DNA from: an uncultured Carboxylicivirga sp.
GTDB taxonomy: Bacteria; Bacteroidota; Bacteroidia; Bacteroidales; Marinilabiliaceae
NCBI GenBank assembly: GCA_947503525.1
Contig: CANNEA010000002.1
Location: 1,054,001-1,118,000, forward strand
Length of the DNA stretch: 64,000 nt
Direction: 5' to 3'
Shown here in pieces: positions 11,301-18,761 of this stretch; within the stretch, counting starts at the first letter, position 1; each line of letters starts with the position of its first letter. The notes under the pieces were generated by a model. It searched no databases, was not told where the DNA came from, and saw nothing but the letters and a program-made list of their open reading frames with translations. The position numbers were made by a program, and so were the translations under genes.

Positions 11301-12833
11301 AAACAAACGTTGCGGTTTGTCAGACAGAACCGAGATTGGGGTATCATTACCCATGGATCCAATAGGTTCACCACCTGTTTTTGCCATTGGGGCAATTATG
11401 GTTTCAAAGTCTTCCTTATTATATCCAAATGCCTTTAAGTATGAATCATACTTCTCGCCTAGATCAGACGGAACTCTTTTTTGAACCTCAATCTCGCGTA
11501 ACCTGATGCGGTTTTCCTTTAACCAATTTGAATAAGGATGACGTTTTGATAATTGTGATTTTATTTCTTCATCCGGAATTATTATTCCCAGTTGAGTGTC
11601 TACCAGTAATAGCTTACCGGGTTTTAATCTGCCTTTCTCCTTGATCTCTTCTGCAGCGAAAGTCTGAACTCCTACTTCTGATCCCATTACAATCATATCA
11701 TCTTTAGTGATGACATATCTTGAAGGACGTAATCCATTTCTATCCAAAGTACCTCCAATATAACGTCCATCAGAAAAAACGATTGAAGCCGGACCATCCC
11801 ATGGTTCCATAATAGTGGAGTGATACTCGTAATAAGCCTTTAAACTTTTTGGGATTGGATTTTTACTATTCCACGATTCAGGAATCATCATACTTAAAGC
11901 ATGAGGCAAAGATCTACCGGTTAAGAAAAGGAACTCTAATACGTTATCTAAAGATGCAGAGTCACTCATGTTTGGCTCAATCACAGGAAACAACTTTTTC
12001 AAGTCATCACCAAATAAATCAGATTCAAGCAAACTTTCGCGGGCTTGCATCCAAAGACGATTACCTTTAATGGTATTAATCTCGCCATTATGAGCCATTA
12101 TTCTAAACGGCTGCGCTAGATCCCACGTTGGGAATGTATTGGTACTAAAGCGTGAGTGTACCAATGAAATGGCACTCTTAACTTTAGGGTCTTTTAAATC
12201 AAGGTAGTACTCCCCAAGCTGATCAGGGGTTAACATACCTTTATATATAAAGATTTTTGATGAGAAACTTGGCAAATAAAACGCCTCCTTCTCATTAAGA
12301 TCAGACGTGCGAATTGTATTTTCTGCTTGTTTACGGGCAAGGTAAAGCTTACGCTCCAATGCATCTTGTTCGTAATTACCTTTAACAAAAATTTGCTTGA
12401 TCTGAGGTTCTGTGCGTTGGGCAATCTCTCCAATCACATTACTGTCAACAGGTACATCGCGGTAACCAATTAATTCCAGGCCTTCTGATATGACAAATTT
12501 ATCCAATGTCTCAAGACATTTAATCGCCTCTTTCTTATCAGTAGGAAGGAAAACCAATCCTGTTCCGTATTTACCTTTTTCTGGCAGATTAAATCCACAA
12601 GATTTACAAAACTCATGTGGAACCTGCATTAATATTCCTGCACCGTCTCCTGATTTATTATCCGAGCTCTCCGCTCCACGGTGGGTCATATTGGTTAGTA
12701 CCTCAAGGCCTCTTTTTACAATATCGTTGGTTTGCTGGCCTTTAATATTGGCAACAAATCCAATTCCGCAATTATCGCGTTCGTTGGCTGGGTCATACAA
12801 ACCCTGAGGTTTTGGAAATCTTTTCTGCATCAT
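8313..12833 (-). CDS. gltB: Glutamate synthase (NADPH) large subunit
   Basis: Large subunit of glutamate synthase, 1506 residues, full length. It converts glutamine and 2-oxoglutarate to two glutamates. The glutaminase domain starts at Cys22 (NERDNCGIGFVAN), the likely mature N-terminal nucleophile after removal of a propeptide. The central and FMN-binding synthase domains contain GEGGEDAKR and GGTGASP. The [3Fe-4S] cysteines are in CIMMRKCHLNTCPAG near residues 1115-1130, followed by the C-terminal GXGXG beta-helix domain. It is the first gene of the gltBD operon and lies opposite the porin-glnK-amt operon, so nitrogen assimilation is clustered here. Confidence 0.97.
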   Translation of the reverse strand: MMQKRFPKPQGLYDPANERDNCGIGFVANIKGQQTNDIVKRGLEVLTNMTHRGAESSDNKSGDGAGILMQVPHEFCKSCGFNLPEKGKYGTGLVFLPTDKKEAIKCLETLDKFVISEGLELIGYRDVPVDSNVIGEIAQRTEPQIKQIFVKGNYEQDALERKLYLARKQAENTIRTSDLNEKEAFYLPSFSSKIFIYKGMLTPDQLGEYYLDLKDPKVKSAISLVHSRFSTNTFPTWDLAQPFRIMAHNGEINTIKGNRLWMQARESLLESDLFGDDLKKLFPVIEPNMSDSASLDNVLEFLFLTGRSLPHALSMMIPESWNSKNPIPKSLKAYYEYHSTIMEPWDGPASIVFSDGRYIGGTLDRNGLRPSRYVITKDDMIVMGSEVGVQTFAAEEIKEKGRLKPGKLLLVDTQLGIIIPDEEIKSQLSKRHPYSNWLKENRIRLREIEVQKRVPSDLGEKYDSYLKAFGYNKEDFETIIAPMAKTGGEPIGSMGNDTPISVLSDKPQRLFSYFRQLFAQVTNPPIDPIREGLVMALTNYIGSVSKNLLSEEPSQCRSIKFESPVMTNTDLAKIKDYHREEFTHASIPMIYPVNAGSKGLEKAIDDICAAAEKAVDDGKNYIILSDKNIDVDHAAVPSLLAVSAAHHHLIKAKKRMQVGLVVETAEAREVMHFALLLGYGASVINPYLCFATIDEMVKKGSIKEEYSVARENYIKAVDKGLLKIFSKMGISTLRSYHGAQIFEAIGISQTVINKCFVGTPTKIGGVGFEEIAKESALDHAKAFAPTFNKNPFDTKGSYTYRKYGEKHGWNPETVGLLQWATTENDYNKYKEYSQRVDQDNKTPLFLRGLMKPKKGQSIDISEVEPASEIMKRFVTGAMSYGSISKEAHEALAKAMNTVGGRSNTGEGGEDAKRFKSEARSSIKQIASGRFGVTNNYLVNADELQIKIAQGAKPGEGGQLPGFKVDKIIAKLRSSTPGITLISPPPHHDIYSIEDLAQLIYDLKNTNPAARISVKLVSENGVGTVAAGVAKAHADLIVISGTEGGTGASPTSSIKHAGLPVEIGLAETQQTLVMNNLRGRVKIQTDGQLKTGLDVIKMAMLGAEEYGFATSALVTLGCIMMRKCHLNTCPAGIATQDEALRKRFIGRYKYVVNFFNFIAEEVREYLAEMGYKSMDDIIGRSDLLEQNPEVGNWKSKGVDLSKLLYFPEEGKTYPIRNTSVQDHNIEEVLDRSLIKEAQPALINESKVWIAKDIQNTDRTVGAMLSGEVSKRYGEKGLTKNTINCTFNGSAGQSFGAFLTKGVSFRLDGDANDYLGKGLSGGKIIVVPPHGSSFKPEDNIIIGNTVLYGATDGFLYVRGVAGERFAVRNSGAYAVVEGVGDHCCEYMTGGRVVVLGKTGRNFAAGMSGGIAYVLDEDENLDYYCNKGLVDLTPVEDHADVQELQFLLNKHLLHTNSSKAQEILVNWTQYLPKFVKVIPFEYKKVLQEQKIKELEQKLRETEDAPFIRE

Positions 12834-12963
12834 ACTATCATCATTATGGAGAGTTACTCTACTACTAAGCCCCTGAAAGGTAATTCAATCTCTCTGTCTT
12901 CTTGCTGCTTCGACACTCTTACATTTAGAAAGTATCTAGCGCTTCATCGTGAATAATCGTAAG
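12834..12963 (-). other. gltB 5' leader
   Basis: About 125 bases of untranslated leader between the predicted gltBD promoter and the gltB start. I find no known riboswitch fold; the only small self-complementary element is GAG-TAA-CTC close to the start. An open frame on the opposite strand here is a shadow. Confidence 0.4.
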
Positions 12964-12995
12964 CAAAAGTACGAATATTAACATCAAATTCCAAC
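12964..12995 (-). promoter_or_regulatory. gltBD promoter
   Basis: On the minus strand TTG (12992-12994), 20 bases, then TACTTTTG (12964-12971), a perfect match to TAnnTTTG. It would start a transcript with a leader of roughly 125 bases before gltB. Confidence 0.6.
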
Positions 12996-13168
12996 AATTT
13001 GACATCTCGACATTGCATTTTTATGACATTTAGCATGTTTTTCTTCATAAATAGGCCTAAGGTCGATGTAAAAATCATAAATATCCAATTTCCACCTCAA
13101 TACCCCATATATATAAGGATGACTATCTCTAGAAAAACAAAAAATTTGATAACGACCTATAAAAGTTA

Positions 13169-13317
13169 GGGGGTAAACATGATAAAAACCATAAAAAAAT
13201 AGGTTTCACCCCCAAAAAGTAGGATATGAAATTTTTTTTCAGATATATTTGCACAGCACAGCCCCTAAAAAGAATAGGGGTAAAAAAATAAAAAGCACTT
13301 TTTTGGGTTGACCCCCC
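13169..13317. repeat. Cluster of GGGGTnAA / TTnACCCC sites around the porin-glnK-amt promoter
   Basis: Five related G-run/C-run boxes in 150 bases: GGGGGTAAAC at 13169-13178, its inverted partner GTTTCACCCCC at 13203-13213, CCCCTAAAA at 13262-13270, GGGGTAAAA at 13277-13285, and TTGACCCCCC at 13308-13317. The first two form an inverted pair upstream of the -7 element at 13244. The third and fourth form a hairpin (CCCCTA-7 bases-TAGGGG) at the start of the predicted leader. They stand out from AT-rich surroundings and may be binding sites of a regulator. Confidence 0.5.
13244..13251 (+). promoter_or_regulatory. Probable -7 element of the porin-glnK-amt operon
   Basis: TATATTTG, a perfect match to the phylum's TAnnTTTG, followed by CA. 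There is no TTTG at the expected -33 position (around 13220), which would fit a promoter that needs an activator bound at the inverted pair upstream. The leader would be about 105 bases. Confidence 0.5.
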
Positions 13318-13364
13318 AATCAATAACGATAAAAAGCAAATATTAACTAATTAACCACATTCCG

Positions 13365-14399
13365 ATGAAAAAAAATGCACTAATTGTTTTATTTGGGCTA
13401 CTGATAGGATTTTATGCCTCAGCTCAGGAAGAAGAAAAGCCAGGATTGGAGATTTCAGGTTCTGTTGATACATACTTTAAGTATGATTTTTCAGGAAAGT
13501 CTAATATACCAACCAGTTTTGCAGATAATCAGAATTCAGTATCTCTTGGTATGTTAGATATAGCACTTTCCCAGACCGTTGGAAAGGCTAGTTTTGTAGG
13601 TGAGTTCTCATTTGGACCTCGTAGTTTTAAATCAATTCCAACATTTGATAGTGATGGAGATGGAAATGGAGATGGACAAAATGTAAATATTCAGAACTTA
13701 TATGTATCCTACGCTTTAACGGATAAGCTTTCAGCAACAGCTGGATATATGGGAACATTTGTTGGATACGAGGTTATTTCGCCTGCAGCGAATTTTAACT
13801 ACAGTACCTCATACTTATTTAGCGCAGGGCCGTTTCAGAATGCAGGATTTAAATTGGATTATGCTATTTCGGATAGGTTTGCTGTAATGGCAGGTATCTT
13901 TAATGACTGGAACATTTATCAGGATATTAATGGTATTTCGGACTTTGGAGCGCAGATATATGTTTCTCCAGTTGATGGATGGGATGCTTATGTGAATTTT
14001 GTAACAGGGCCTCAGTCAGGTACTATTATTGATTTAACCACGGGATACCAGATCTCAGATGACTTTTATTTAGGACTGAACTTCGCTGACTATACTTATT
14101 CAGAAAAAGATCTGGGAGGATACACAGGTGTTGCACTTTATCCACAATATGCCTTTTCAGAAAAATTAGCATTAGGGTATAGAGGAGAGTATTTTATCAT
14201 GAAAGAAGATAAAACATCTTCAACCAAGAGTGAGAATGTATTTTCTAACACATTTACGCTTAATTTCTACGCTGGTCCTATGACTTTTAGTTCTGAATTA
14301 AGATTTGACAGTGCGAGTTTCGAAGGATTTGAAAAAGAAAATGGAGATCCAACCAAGTCGGCTTCACAAATTCTTTTTGCCGCTATCTACGCATTCTAA
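13365..14399 (+). CDS. Outer-membrane porin, BBP2 (OmpL-like) family
   Basis: Predicted outer-membrane beta-barrel of 344 residues. It has a classical signal peptide (MKKNALIVLFGLLIGFYASAQ) and then alternating beta strands throughout, ending in YAF as barrel proteins do. A DSDGDGNGDGQN stretch near residue 100 looks like a Ca-binding turn. The pattern fits the putative beta-barrel porin-2 family. It is the first gene before glnK and amt, suggesting it lets ammonium or small nitrogen compounds cross the outer membrane; that role is inferred from context. Confidence 0.8.
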   Translation: MKKNALIVLFGLLIGFYASAQEEEKPGLEISGSVDTYFKYDFSGKSNIPTSFADNQNSVSLGMLDIALSQTVGKASFVGEFSFGPRSFKSIPTFDSDGDGNGDGQNVNIQNLYVSYALTDKLSATAGYMGTFVGYEVISPAANFNYSTSYLFSAGPFQNAGFKLDYAISDRFAVMAGIFNDWNIYQDINGISDFGAQIYVSPVDGWDAYVNFVTGPQSGTIIDLTTGYQISDDFYLGLNFADYTYSEKDLGGYTGVALYPQYAFSEKLALGYRGEYFIMKEDKTSSTKSENVFSNTFTLNFYAGPMTFSSELRFDSASFEGFEKENGDPTKSASQILFAAIYAF

Positions 14400-14428
14400 A
14401 AAAATATTTTATCCAAATCTGTGAAAGT

Positions 14429-14505
14429 AAAAGAGCATCCGAAACTTATTTATTGTTTCACTACAACTACACCTTTATCGCCACTGGGGTGCTCTTTTCT
14501 TTTTC
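14429..14505 (+). terminator. Terminator or attenuator between porin and glnK
   Basis: The outer stem pairs AAAGAGCATCC (14430-14440) with GGGTGCTCTTT (14487-14497), 11 pairs with one G-U, followed by a T-rich run. Nested inside is GAAAC/GTTTC (14441-14445 and 14455-14459). It falls inside an apparent operon, and no clear promoter lies between it and glnK, so it may set the ratio of porin to glnK-amt transcript. Confidence 0.7.
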
Positions 14506-14535
14506 ATTATCAAAAAATATTAAAAAAATAACGCC

Positions 14536-14880
14536 ATGAAAAAAATTGAAGCAGTTATCCGTTTGTCACGCTTTGAGGCTGTGAAGTCAGCTCTTGAAGA
14601 ACAGGATATTACTTTTTTCTCATACTGGGATGTACGTGGAACAGGTGTTGCCCGTGAAGGTCACCTTTACAGAGGAACACTTTATGACACAAGTATAATT
14701 GAGCGTCGAATCTTATCCATCATCGTTAGAGATGAAAACATGGAGAAGACTGTGCAGGCCATAATTAAAGCTGCAAAGACAGGTGAAATTGGTGATGGTC
14801 GAGTGTTTGTGTACGATGTTGCCGACACTTATCGAATTAGAACAGGAGAGTCCGGGCCAGAAACCCTTTACGAAAAGTAA
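14536..14880 (+). CDS. glnK: Nitrogen regulatory protein P-II
   Basis: P-II signal protein, 114 residues, the normal length. It begins MKKIEAVIRLSRFEAVKSAL and has the T-loop REGHLYRGTLYD with Tyr50 at the position uridylylated in proteobacterial P-II (Tyr51). The C-terminal ATP-binding signature is present as TGEIGDGRVFVYDV. It is placed directly before amt, the standard arrangement for GlnK, which blocks the ammonium channel according to 2-oxoglutarate and ATP/ADP. Whether the tyrosine is modified here is unknown; no glnD gene is in the window. Confidence 0.95.
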   Translation: MKKIEAVIRLSRFEAVKSALEEQDITFFSYWDVRGTGVAREGHLYRGTLYDTSIIERRILSIIVRDENMEKTVQAIIKAAKTGEIGDGRVFVYDVADTYRIRTGESGPETLYEK

Positions 14881-14914
14881 TCAAACCTAAAACAGAATTT
14901 AAAACAAAGAAATT

Positions 14915-16105
14915 ATGGACGCAAACGGAGCATTAGATATATTATGGGTCCTGCTGGCCGGAATCTTGGTCTTTTTTATGCAGGCAGGTTTTGCAATGGT
15001 AGAAGCTGGTTTTACGCGAGCAAAAAACGTTGGTAATATTATTATGAAGAACTTCATGGACTTCTCAATCGGTTCATTATTGTTCTGGATAATTGGATAT
15101 AGCATCATGTATGGAGGAGAAGGTGCCTTTTTTGGCGCATTTGATTTCTTTTATGACAAGGGTGATGATCTTCACAATTTATTCTTTCAGACTGTATTTG
15201 CGGCTACTGCGGCTACAATTGTTTCAGGAGCCATGGCTGAAAGAACTAAGTTTAGTACTTACTTAGTGTTTTCTGTAGTCATTACTGTGGTTATTTATCC
15301 TATATCAGGTCACTGGGTATGGGGTGGAGGATGGTTAAGTGAGCTTGGCTTTCACGATTTTGCCGGATCTACAGTAGTGCATTCAGTTGGTGGATGGGCT
15401 GCCTTAGCAGGTGCCTGGACAATTGGACCTCGTATTGGTAAATACAATGGAAAGACAAACGCCATCCCTGGGCACAATATGGTACTTGGAGCATTAGGAG
15501 TATTTATCCTTTGGTTAGGATGGTTTGGATTTAACCCTGGATCTCAGTTGGCGATAAGCGGCGACAATGCCTATTCTGTTGCCTTAATTGTGGTAACCAC
15601 CAATTTATCTGCAGCAGCAGGTGCTGTTGTTACAATGTTTGTAACCTGGTTCCGTTATGGTAAGCCTGACTTATCGATGACACTGAACGGTGCTTTAGCA
15701 GGTTTAGTTGGAATAACAGCTGGTTGTGATGCCGTATCTCCGGCAGGAGCAGTTGCAATAGGAGCAATCTCTGGTTTAGTTGTTGTATTCTCTATTGAAT
15801 TTATTGATCAGAAATTAAGAGTTGATGATCCTGTAGGTGCAATCTCTGTGCACGGTGTTGTTGGAGCTGTTGGAACTTTATTAGTTGGTTTCTTCGCCAA
15901 AGAAGGTGGAGTTTTGTACGGAGGTGGATTTTCACTTCTTGGAGTTCAGGCTCTGGGTGTAGTTGCCATTGGAGCATGGGCATTTGGTATTGGACTTATC
16001 TTATTTAGAACTTTGAAAGCCACTATGGGGCTTAGAGTTTCTGAACAAGAGGAACGTGATGGACTTGATATCCATGAGCACGGGCAGAGTTCGTACAATT
16101 ATTAA
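14915..16105 (+). CDS. amt: Ammonium transporter
   Basis: Amt/Rh-family ammonium channel of 396 residues with about 11 membrane segments. It has the family signature with a conserved early segment (DFSIGSLLFWIIGY), the pore region GGWAALAGAWTIGPRIGKYNG, and both pore histidines in STVVHSVGG and AISVHGVVGA. There is no cleavable signal; the N-terminus is out and begins MDANGALDILW. It follows glnK by 34 bases and ends just before a very strong terminator, so it is the last gene of the porin-glnK-amt set. Confidence 0.96.
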   Translation: MDANGALDILWVLLAGILVFFMQAGFAMVEAGFTRAKNVGNIIMKNFMDFSIGSLLFWIIGYSIMYGGEGAFFGAFDFFYDKGDDLHNLFFQTVFAATAATIVSGAMAERTKFSTYLVFSVVITVVIYPISGHWVWGGGWLSELGFHDFAGSTVVHSVGGWAALAGAWTIGPRIGKYNGKTNAIPGHNMVLGALGVFILWLGWFGFNPGSQLAISGDNAYSVALIVVTTNLSAAAGAVVTMFVTWFRYGKPDLSMTLNGALAGLVGITAGCDAVSPAGAVAIGAISGLVVVFSIEFIDQKLRVDDPVGAISVHGVVGAVGTLLVGFFAKEGGVLYGGGFSLLGVQALGVVAIGAWAFGIGLILFRTLKATMGLRVSEQEERDGLDIHEHGQSSYNY

Positions 16106-16134
16106 GAGTTGCGTTGTTTTACTATAATTGAAAG

Positions 16135-16170
16135 AAAAATGGCCACATCTAACGGGATGTGGCCATTTTA
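16135..16170. terminator. Strong bidirectional terminator between amt and aspartokinase
   Basis: A perfect 14-base stem (AAAATGGCCACATC 16136-16149, GATGTGGCCATTTT 16156-16169) with a 6-base loop, flanked by A and T runs on both sides. It serves the convergent amt and aspartokinase genes. Confidence 0.93.
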
Positions 16171-16173
16171 TTA

Positions 16174-17541
16174 TTAAAAGAATTCGTCGTGAATTGCTGA
16201 GACCGCTTTCTCTCTATCATCGCTTGCGACAATAAAATAGCTGGCTACAGCCGAAGCACCAGAAACGATCATCTGAACATTAATATTTCTTTGAGCGAGT
16301 GCCATAAATAATCGACCTGAGATGCCAGGCTTATCTAACATGCCTTCTCCAACCACTGCAATGGTAGAAATTTGTTCTGTAGCCAATATTTCAGTTATTG
16401 CCGAAAGTTTAAGTTCTTCAACAAGTTTGTAGGCACACTTAATGTCTTTGGTTGAAAGCATAAGGTTAATAACAATTTGAGAAGTAATAACCGATTTAAT
16501 ATTGATTCCCGCCTGATCTAATGCAGCGGTAACCTTTGCCAAAACGCCTTTTTTAAGTCCTACACCAGCTCCTCTTAGTTTTAACATGCAGAAGTCATTA
16601 CTATAAGTCACACTCTTTATTATTGAGTCAGTCACCTGTTCTGAACCACAAATAATTGTTCGAGGTTCGATATGGCCATTAAAAGCATCAATGTTAGCGA
16701 TGTGTATTGGAATGCTAACCTCCTTTAAAGGTTCGACCGTTCGTGGGTGTAAAATGCCAGCTCCAAAATAAGATAGTTCAGCTGCTTCGGAATAAGACAA
16801 GGTTTTGATTCTCCTTGGAGATGTAACTAATTTAGGATCGGCACTCATAAAACCATCTACATCTTTCCACACGTCAAGCGACTCAGCATCCAGGCAACGT
16901 GCTAATGCTGCAGCTGAGTAATCGCTGCCTCCCCGTCCTAATAAGGTAACTTTGCCCTGTGATGAAACACCATAGAAGCCAGGTACTATATATATCTTAT
17001 CATCCTTCAGTCTTTCCTTTACCGGTTCTGATGATAATTCATAATCAACCGATGCATTCCCAAATTCACCATCTGTTGTTAGGGGCATGCTTTCGGGCAG
17101 GGCTTCTTCGGCATTAATTCCCTTAGCTTGTAATATTGATGTTAAAACCAATGAGCTTAAGCGTTCGCCATAACTTAGTACTACATCTTCAACAAATTCC
17201 GGAACATCGCCTATATAATGTATACCCGTTAAGTATCTTGACAATTCATTGATGCGTTGCTCAACTAAAGTCATGGTTTTTGTGCGCCAGCCCTCATCTT
17301 CAAAATTTTCAAAAATGCTTTCTTCCTTTATCTCTCTGAGAAATTCGGTAAGTTTATTGATGTGTGTTTCATCTTTTTTAACCTCCGTCAAAGAGGTGAT
17401 GAGATGGTTGGTTATCCCAAAGAAAGCAGAAACTACAATTACCATTGGGCGATCATAGGCCTTTATTACTTTCACTAGTTTTTGAATGTCTTCTTTTTTC
17501 TTGAGGTTGGATCCGCCAAATTTGGCAACTACTTTTTTCAT
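16174..17541 (-). CDS. lysC: Aspartate kinase (monofunctional)
   Basis: Aspartokinase, first step toward Lys, Thr and Met. The true N-terminus is MKKVVAKFGGSN at 17541; the 17 codons upstream in the open frame lie in the leader and are unlike the family. Present are KFGGS, the substrate-binding LLGRGGSDYSAAALA and DGFMSADPKL, then two C-terminal ACT domains (LRGAGVGLKKGVLAKVTAAL and VGEGMLDKPGISGRLF). At about 455 residues it has no fused homoserine dehydrogenase. A SAM-I riboswitch in its leader indicates control by S-adenosylmethionine, so this copy may supply methionine synthesis. Confidence 0.93.
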   Translation of the reverse strand: MKKVVAKFGGSNLKKKEDIQKLVKVIKAYDRPMVIVVSAFFGITNHLITSLTEVKKDETHINKLTEFLREIKEESIFENFEDEGWRTKTMTLVEQRINELSRYLTGIHYIGDVPEFVEDVVLSYGERLSSLVLTSILQAKGINAEEALPESMPLTTDGEFGNASVDYELSSEPVKERLKDDKIYIVPGFYGVSSQGKVTLLGRGGSDYSAAALARCLDAESLDVWKDVDGFMSADPKLVTSPRRIKTLSYSEAAELSYFGAGILHPRTVEPLKEVSIPIHIANIDAFNGHIEPRTIICGSEQVTDSIIKSVTYSNDFCMLKLRGAGVGLKKGVLAKVTAALDQAGINIKSVITSQIVINLMLSTKDIKCAYKLVEELKLSAITEILATEQISTIAVVGEGMLDKPGISGRLFMALAQRNINVQMIVSGASAVASYFIVASDDREKAVSAIHDEFF

Positions 17542-17741
17542 ATGTCTAAAATTTATATTCATTTGCCATATGGAACTCGCCATTTTTGTCATCCTCCTGT
17601 GTGAGACGCTATTCTCATGGCTCGTTTCATGTGCATAACTATATTAGGTAAATACCCGAGGATAAAAACGATTTACTGCTCATAGAGCAAAAACGAAAGG
17701 AATAATAATTTAGCCCCAATCGGGCATTCGAAAGTAATTCT

Positions 17742-17848
17742 GAAGTCTCATCAATTATGGTTTAAATTCATTATCATCCCTAAGGAATCAGGTTTTGGCA
17801 CCTGCCAATGGTGGTTGCCAGAAGTTCATCGAGCCTGTCTCTCACTTC
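17742..17848 (-). ncRNA. SAM-I (S-box) riboswitch upstream of aspartokinase
   Basis: Read on the minus strand, this 107-base leader has the conserved S-box core: a purine-rich GAGAGACAGGC, then CTCGATGAAC, then CTGGCAACC, a P3 arm CACC...GGTG, the GGTGCCAAAACCTG segment, ATTCC, and a final arm ending GATGATAA. P1 can form from GAAGT (17844-17848) and ACTTC (17742-17746). Order, spacing and total length fit SAM-I aptamers. It lies about 200 bases upstream of lysC in the same orientation. Downstream are a small GCCC/GGGC hairpin (17713-17725) and TGCTC-TAT-GAGCA (17677-17689) followed 9 bases later by five T, one of which may be the expression platform. Confidence 0.85.
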
Positions 17849-17867
17849 TTCTTAATAAACTCAAACT

Positions 17868-17889
17868 GTATTCAAACGCATTTGAATAC
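17868..17889. repeat. Perfect palindrome at the predicted aspartokinase transcription start
   Basis: GTATTCAAA-CGCA-TTTGAATAC: 9-base arms and a 4-base centre. It begins within a few bases of the predicted transcription start of the lysC leader and precedes the riboswitch. It could be an operator or a 5' stabilising hairpin; it has no T run and so is a poor terminator for the gene upstream. Confidence 0.6.
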
Positions 17890-17893
17890 ACGA

Positions 17894-17925
17894 CAAAACT
17901 AAGAGAAGGAAATTACATTACCAAA
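17894..17925 (-). promoter_or_regulatory. Aspartokinase promoter
   Basis: On the minus strand TTTG (17922-17925), exactly 20 bases, then TAGTTTTG (17894-17901), a perfect TAnnTTTG. Transcription would start around 17887, giving a leader that contains the palindrome and the SAM-I riboswitch. Confidence 0.65.
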
Positions 17926-17935
17926 AGTTAATTTC

Positions 17936-18757
17936 TTAGAAATTCATGTTGTCCAGTAAAATCATGGGATCTGGATGAAGATATTGATAATCCAGAATAA
18001 GTTTTGATTTTTCATTACTGATTATTTTTTGAGAAGATGATCCCATATTATCACTAAATTTAGGAGCTGCCAGCTTTAATGCCAAAGATGCTTTGGTGTA
18101 GAACTCTTTCTTGGAGGGGTGTTGGTCGGCACAAGCATTTATTATTTCATTCCAACAATCCTTTTCAATTATTTGGCTAATTATATTAATGCAATCATCC
18201 AGGTGAATAAGGTTAACCGGGGCATTCGGATTCGTAATTGGTTTACCACTTTTAAAAAAATTACCGGGATGGCGTGAGCCACCAATTAGGCCAGCAAATC
18301 GCACAATGGTTGTTTGTATTTTACTCAGATTACTAAACTGATATTCATATACCAGTGTTTTATTAGGTGAGTTTAAATCGGGTGCAGCATTATTTTCTGT
18401 TGTGATGCCGCTGTGGTCGGAATAGGCTGAAGTTGAACTTATAAATATTATTTTATTGATGGATGATTTTTCAATTTCAGGGAGCAGATCATTATATAAA
18501 CTAAGTGTACCTTGGTTCTTACTTGGGGGAACATTTAGTATTAAAATCTCAGAGTTAAGGAAGTCAATAATATTATTTGCCGAACTAATATTTGATATAT
18601 CAATTAAAAATGGCAAGATGCCTTCTTTATTTAGCTCAGATAGTTTGCTTTCTGTAGTTGTAGATCCTTTTACTTTCCAGTCAGCCTGAACAAATGATTT
18701 GGCCAAAGGGTATCCAAGCCATCCGCAGCCTAAAATGCTAATCGATTTTTCACTCAT
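17936..18757 (-). CDS. NAD(P)-dependent epimerase/dehydratase-like protein
   Basis: Rossmann-fold protein of the extended SDR (YeeZ-like) type, about 273 residues. The start at 18757 (MSEKSISILGCGWLGYPLA) places the GCGWLGYP nucleotide-binding loop at the N-terminus as the family requires; a longer open frame would overlap the previous gene by over 120 bases. Also visible are LNVPPSK, the strand IIFISSTSAYSD, a YEYQ segment near the catalytic position, and NLIHLDD. It follows the CotH-like gene by four bases, so the two are co-transcribed. The substrate is unknown. Confidence 0.75.
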   Translation of the reverse strand: MSEKSISILGCGWLGYPLAKSFVQADWKVKGSTTTESKLSELNKEGILPFLIDISNISSANNIIDFLNSEILILNVPPSKNQGTLSLYNDLLPEIEKSSINKIIFISSTSAYSDHSGITTENNAAPDLNSPNKTLVYEYQFSNLSKIQTTIVRFAGLIGGSRHPGNFFKSGKPITNPNAPVNLIHLDDCINIISQIIEKDCWNEIINACADQHPSKKEFYTKASLALKLAAPKFSDNMGSSSQKIISNEKSKLILDYQYLHPDPMILLDNMNF

Positions 18758-18761
18758 GTAA

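Noticed and set aside
8543-11484. Several 70-130-codon plus-strand frames opposite gltB
   Set aside because: All lie antisense to highly conserved gltB sequence and share no codon bias or family resemblance.
12732-12956. A 74-codon plus-strand frame across the gltB start
   Set aside because: It is antisense to the conserved gltB N-terminus and to its leader, with no supporting start signal.
13230-13260. Sigma-54 promoter before the porin-glnK-amt operon
   Set aside because: The TTTGCA at 13248 has no GG 10 bases upstream of its GC, so the -24/-12 pattern is not met; TATATTTG fits the Bacteroidota housekeeping -7 instead.
13129-13323. A 64-codon minus-strand frame in the gltB-porin intergenic region
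   Set aside because: Rich in Phe, Leu and Lys codons from AT-rich sequence, runs through the promoter and boxes of the porin operon, and resembles no protein.
16174-17592. Upstream start of aspartokinase at 17592
   Set aside because: The extra 17 codons do not resemble the family and lie in the riboswitch-bearing leader; MKKVVAKFGGS at 17541 is the canonical N-terminus.
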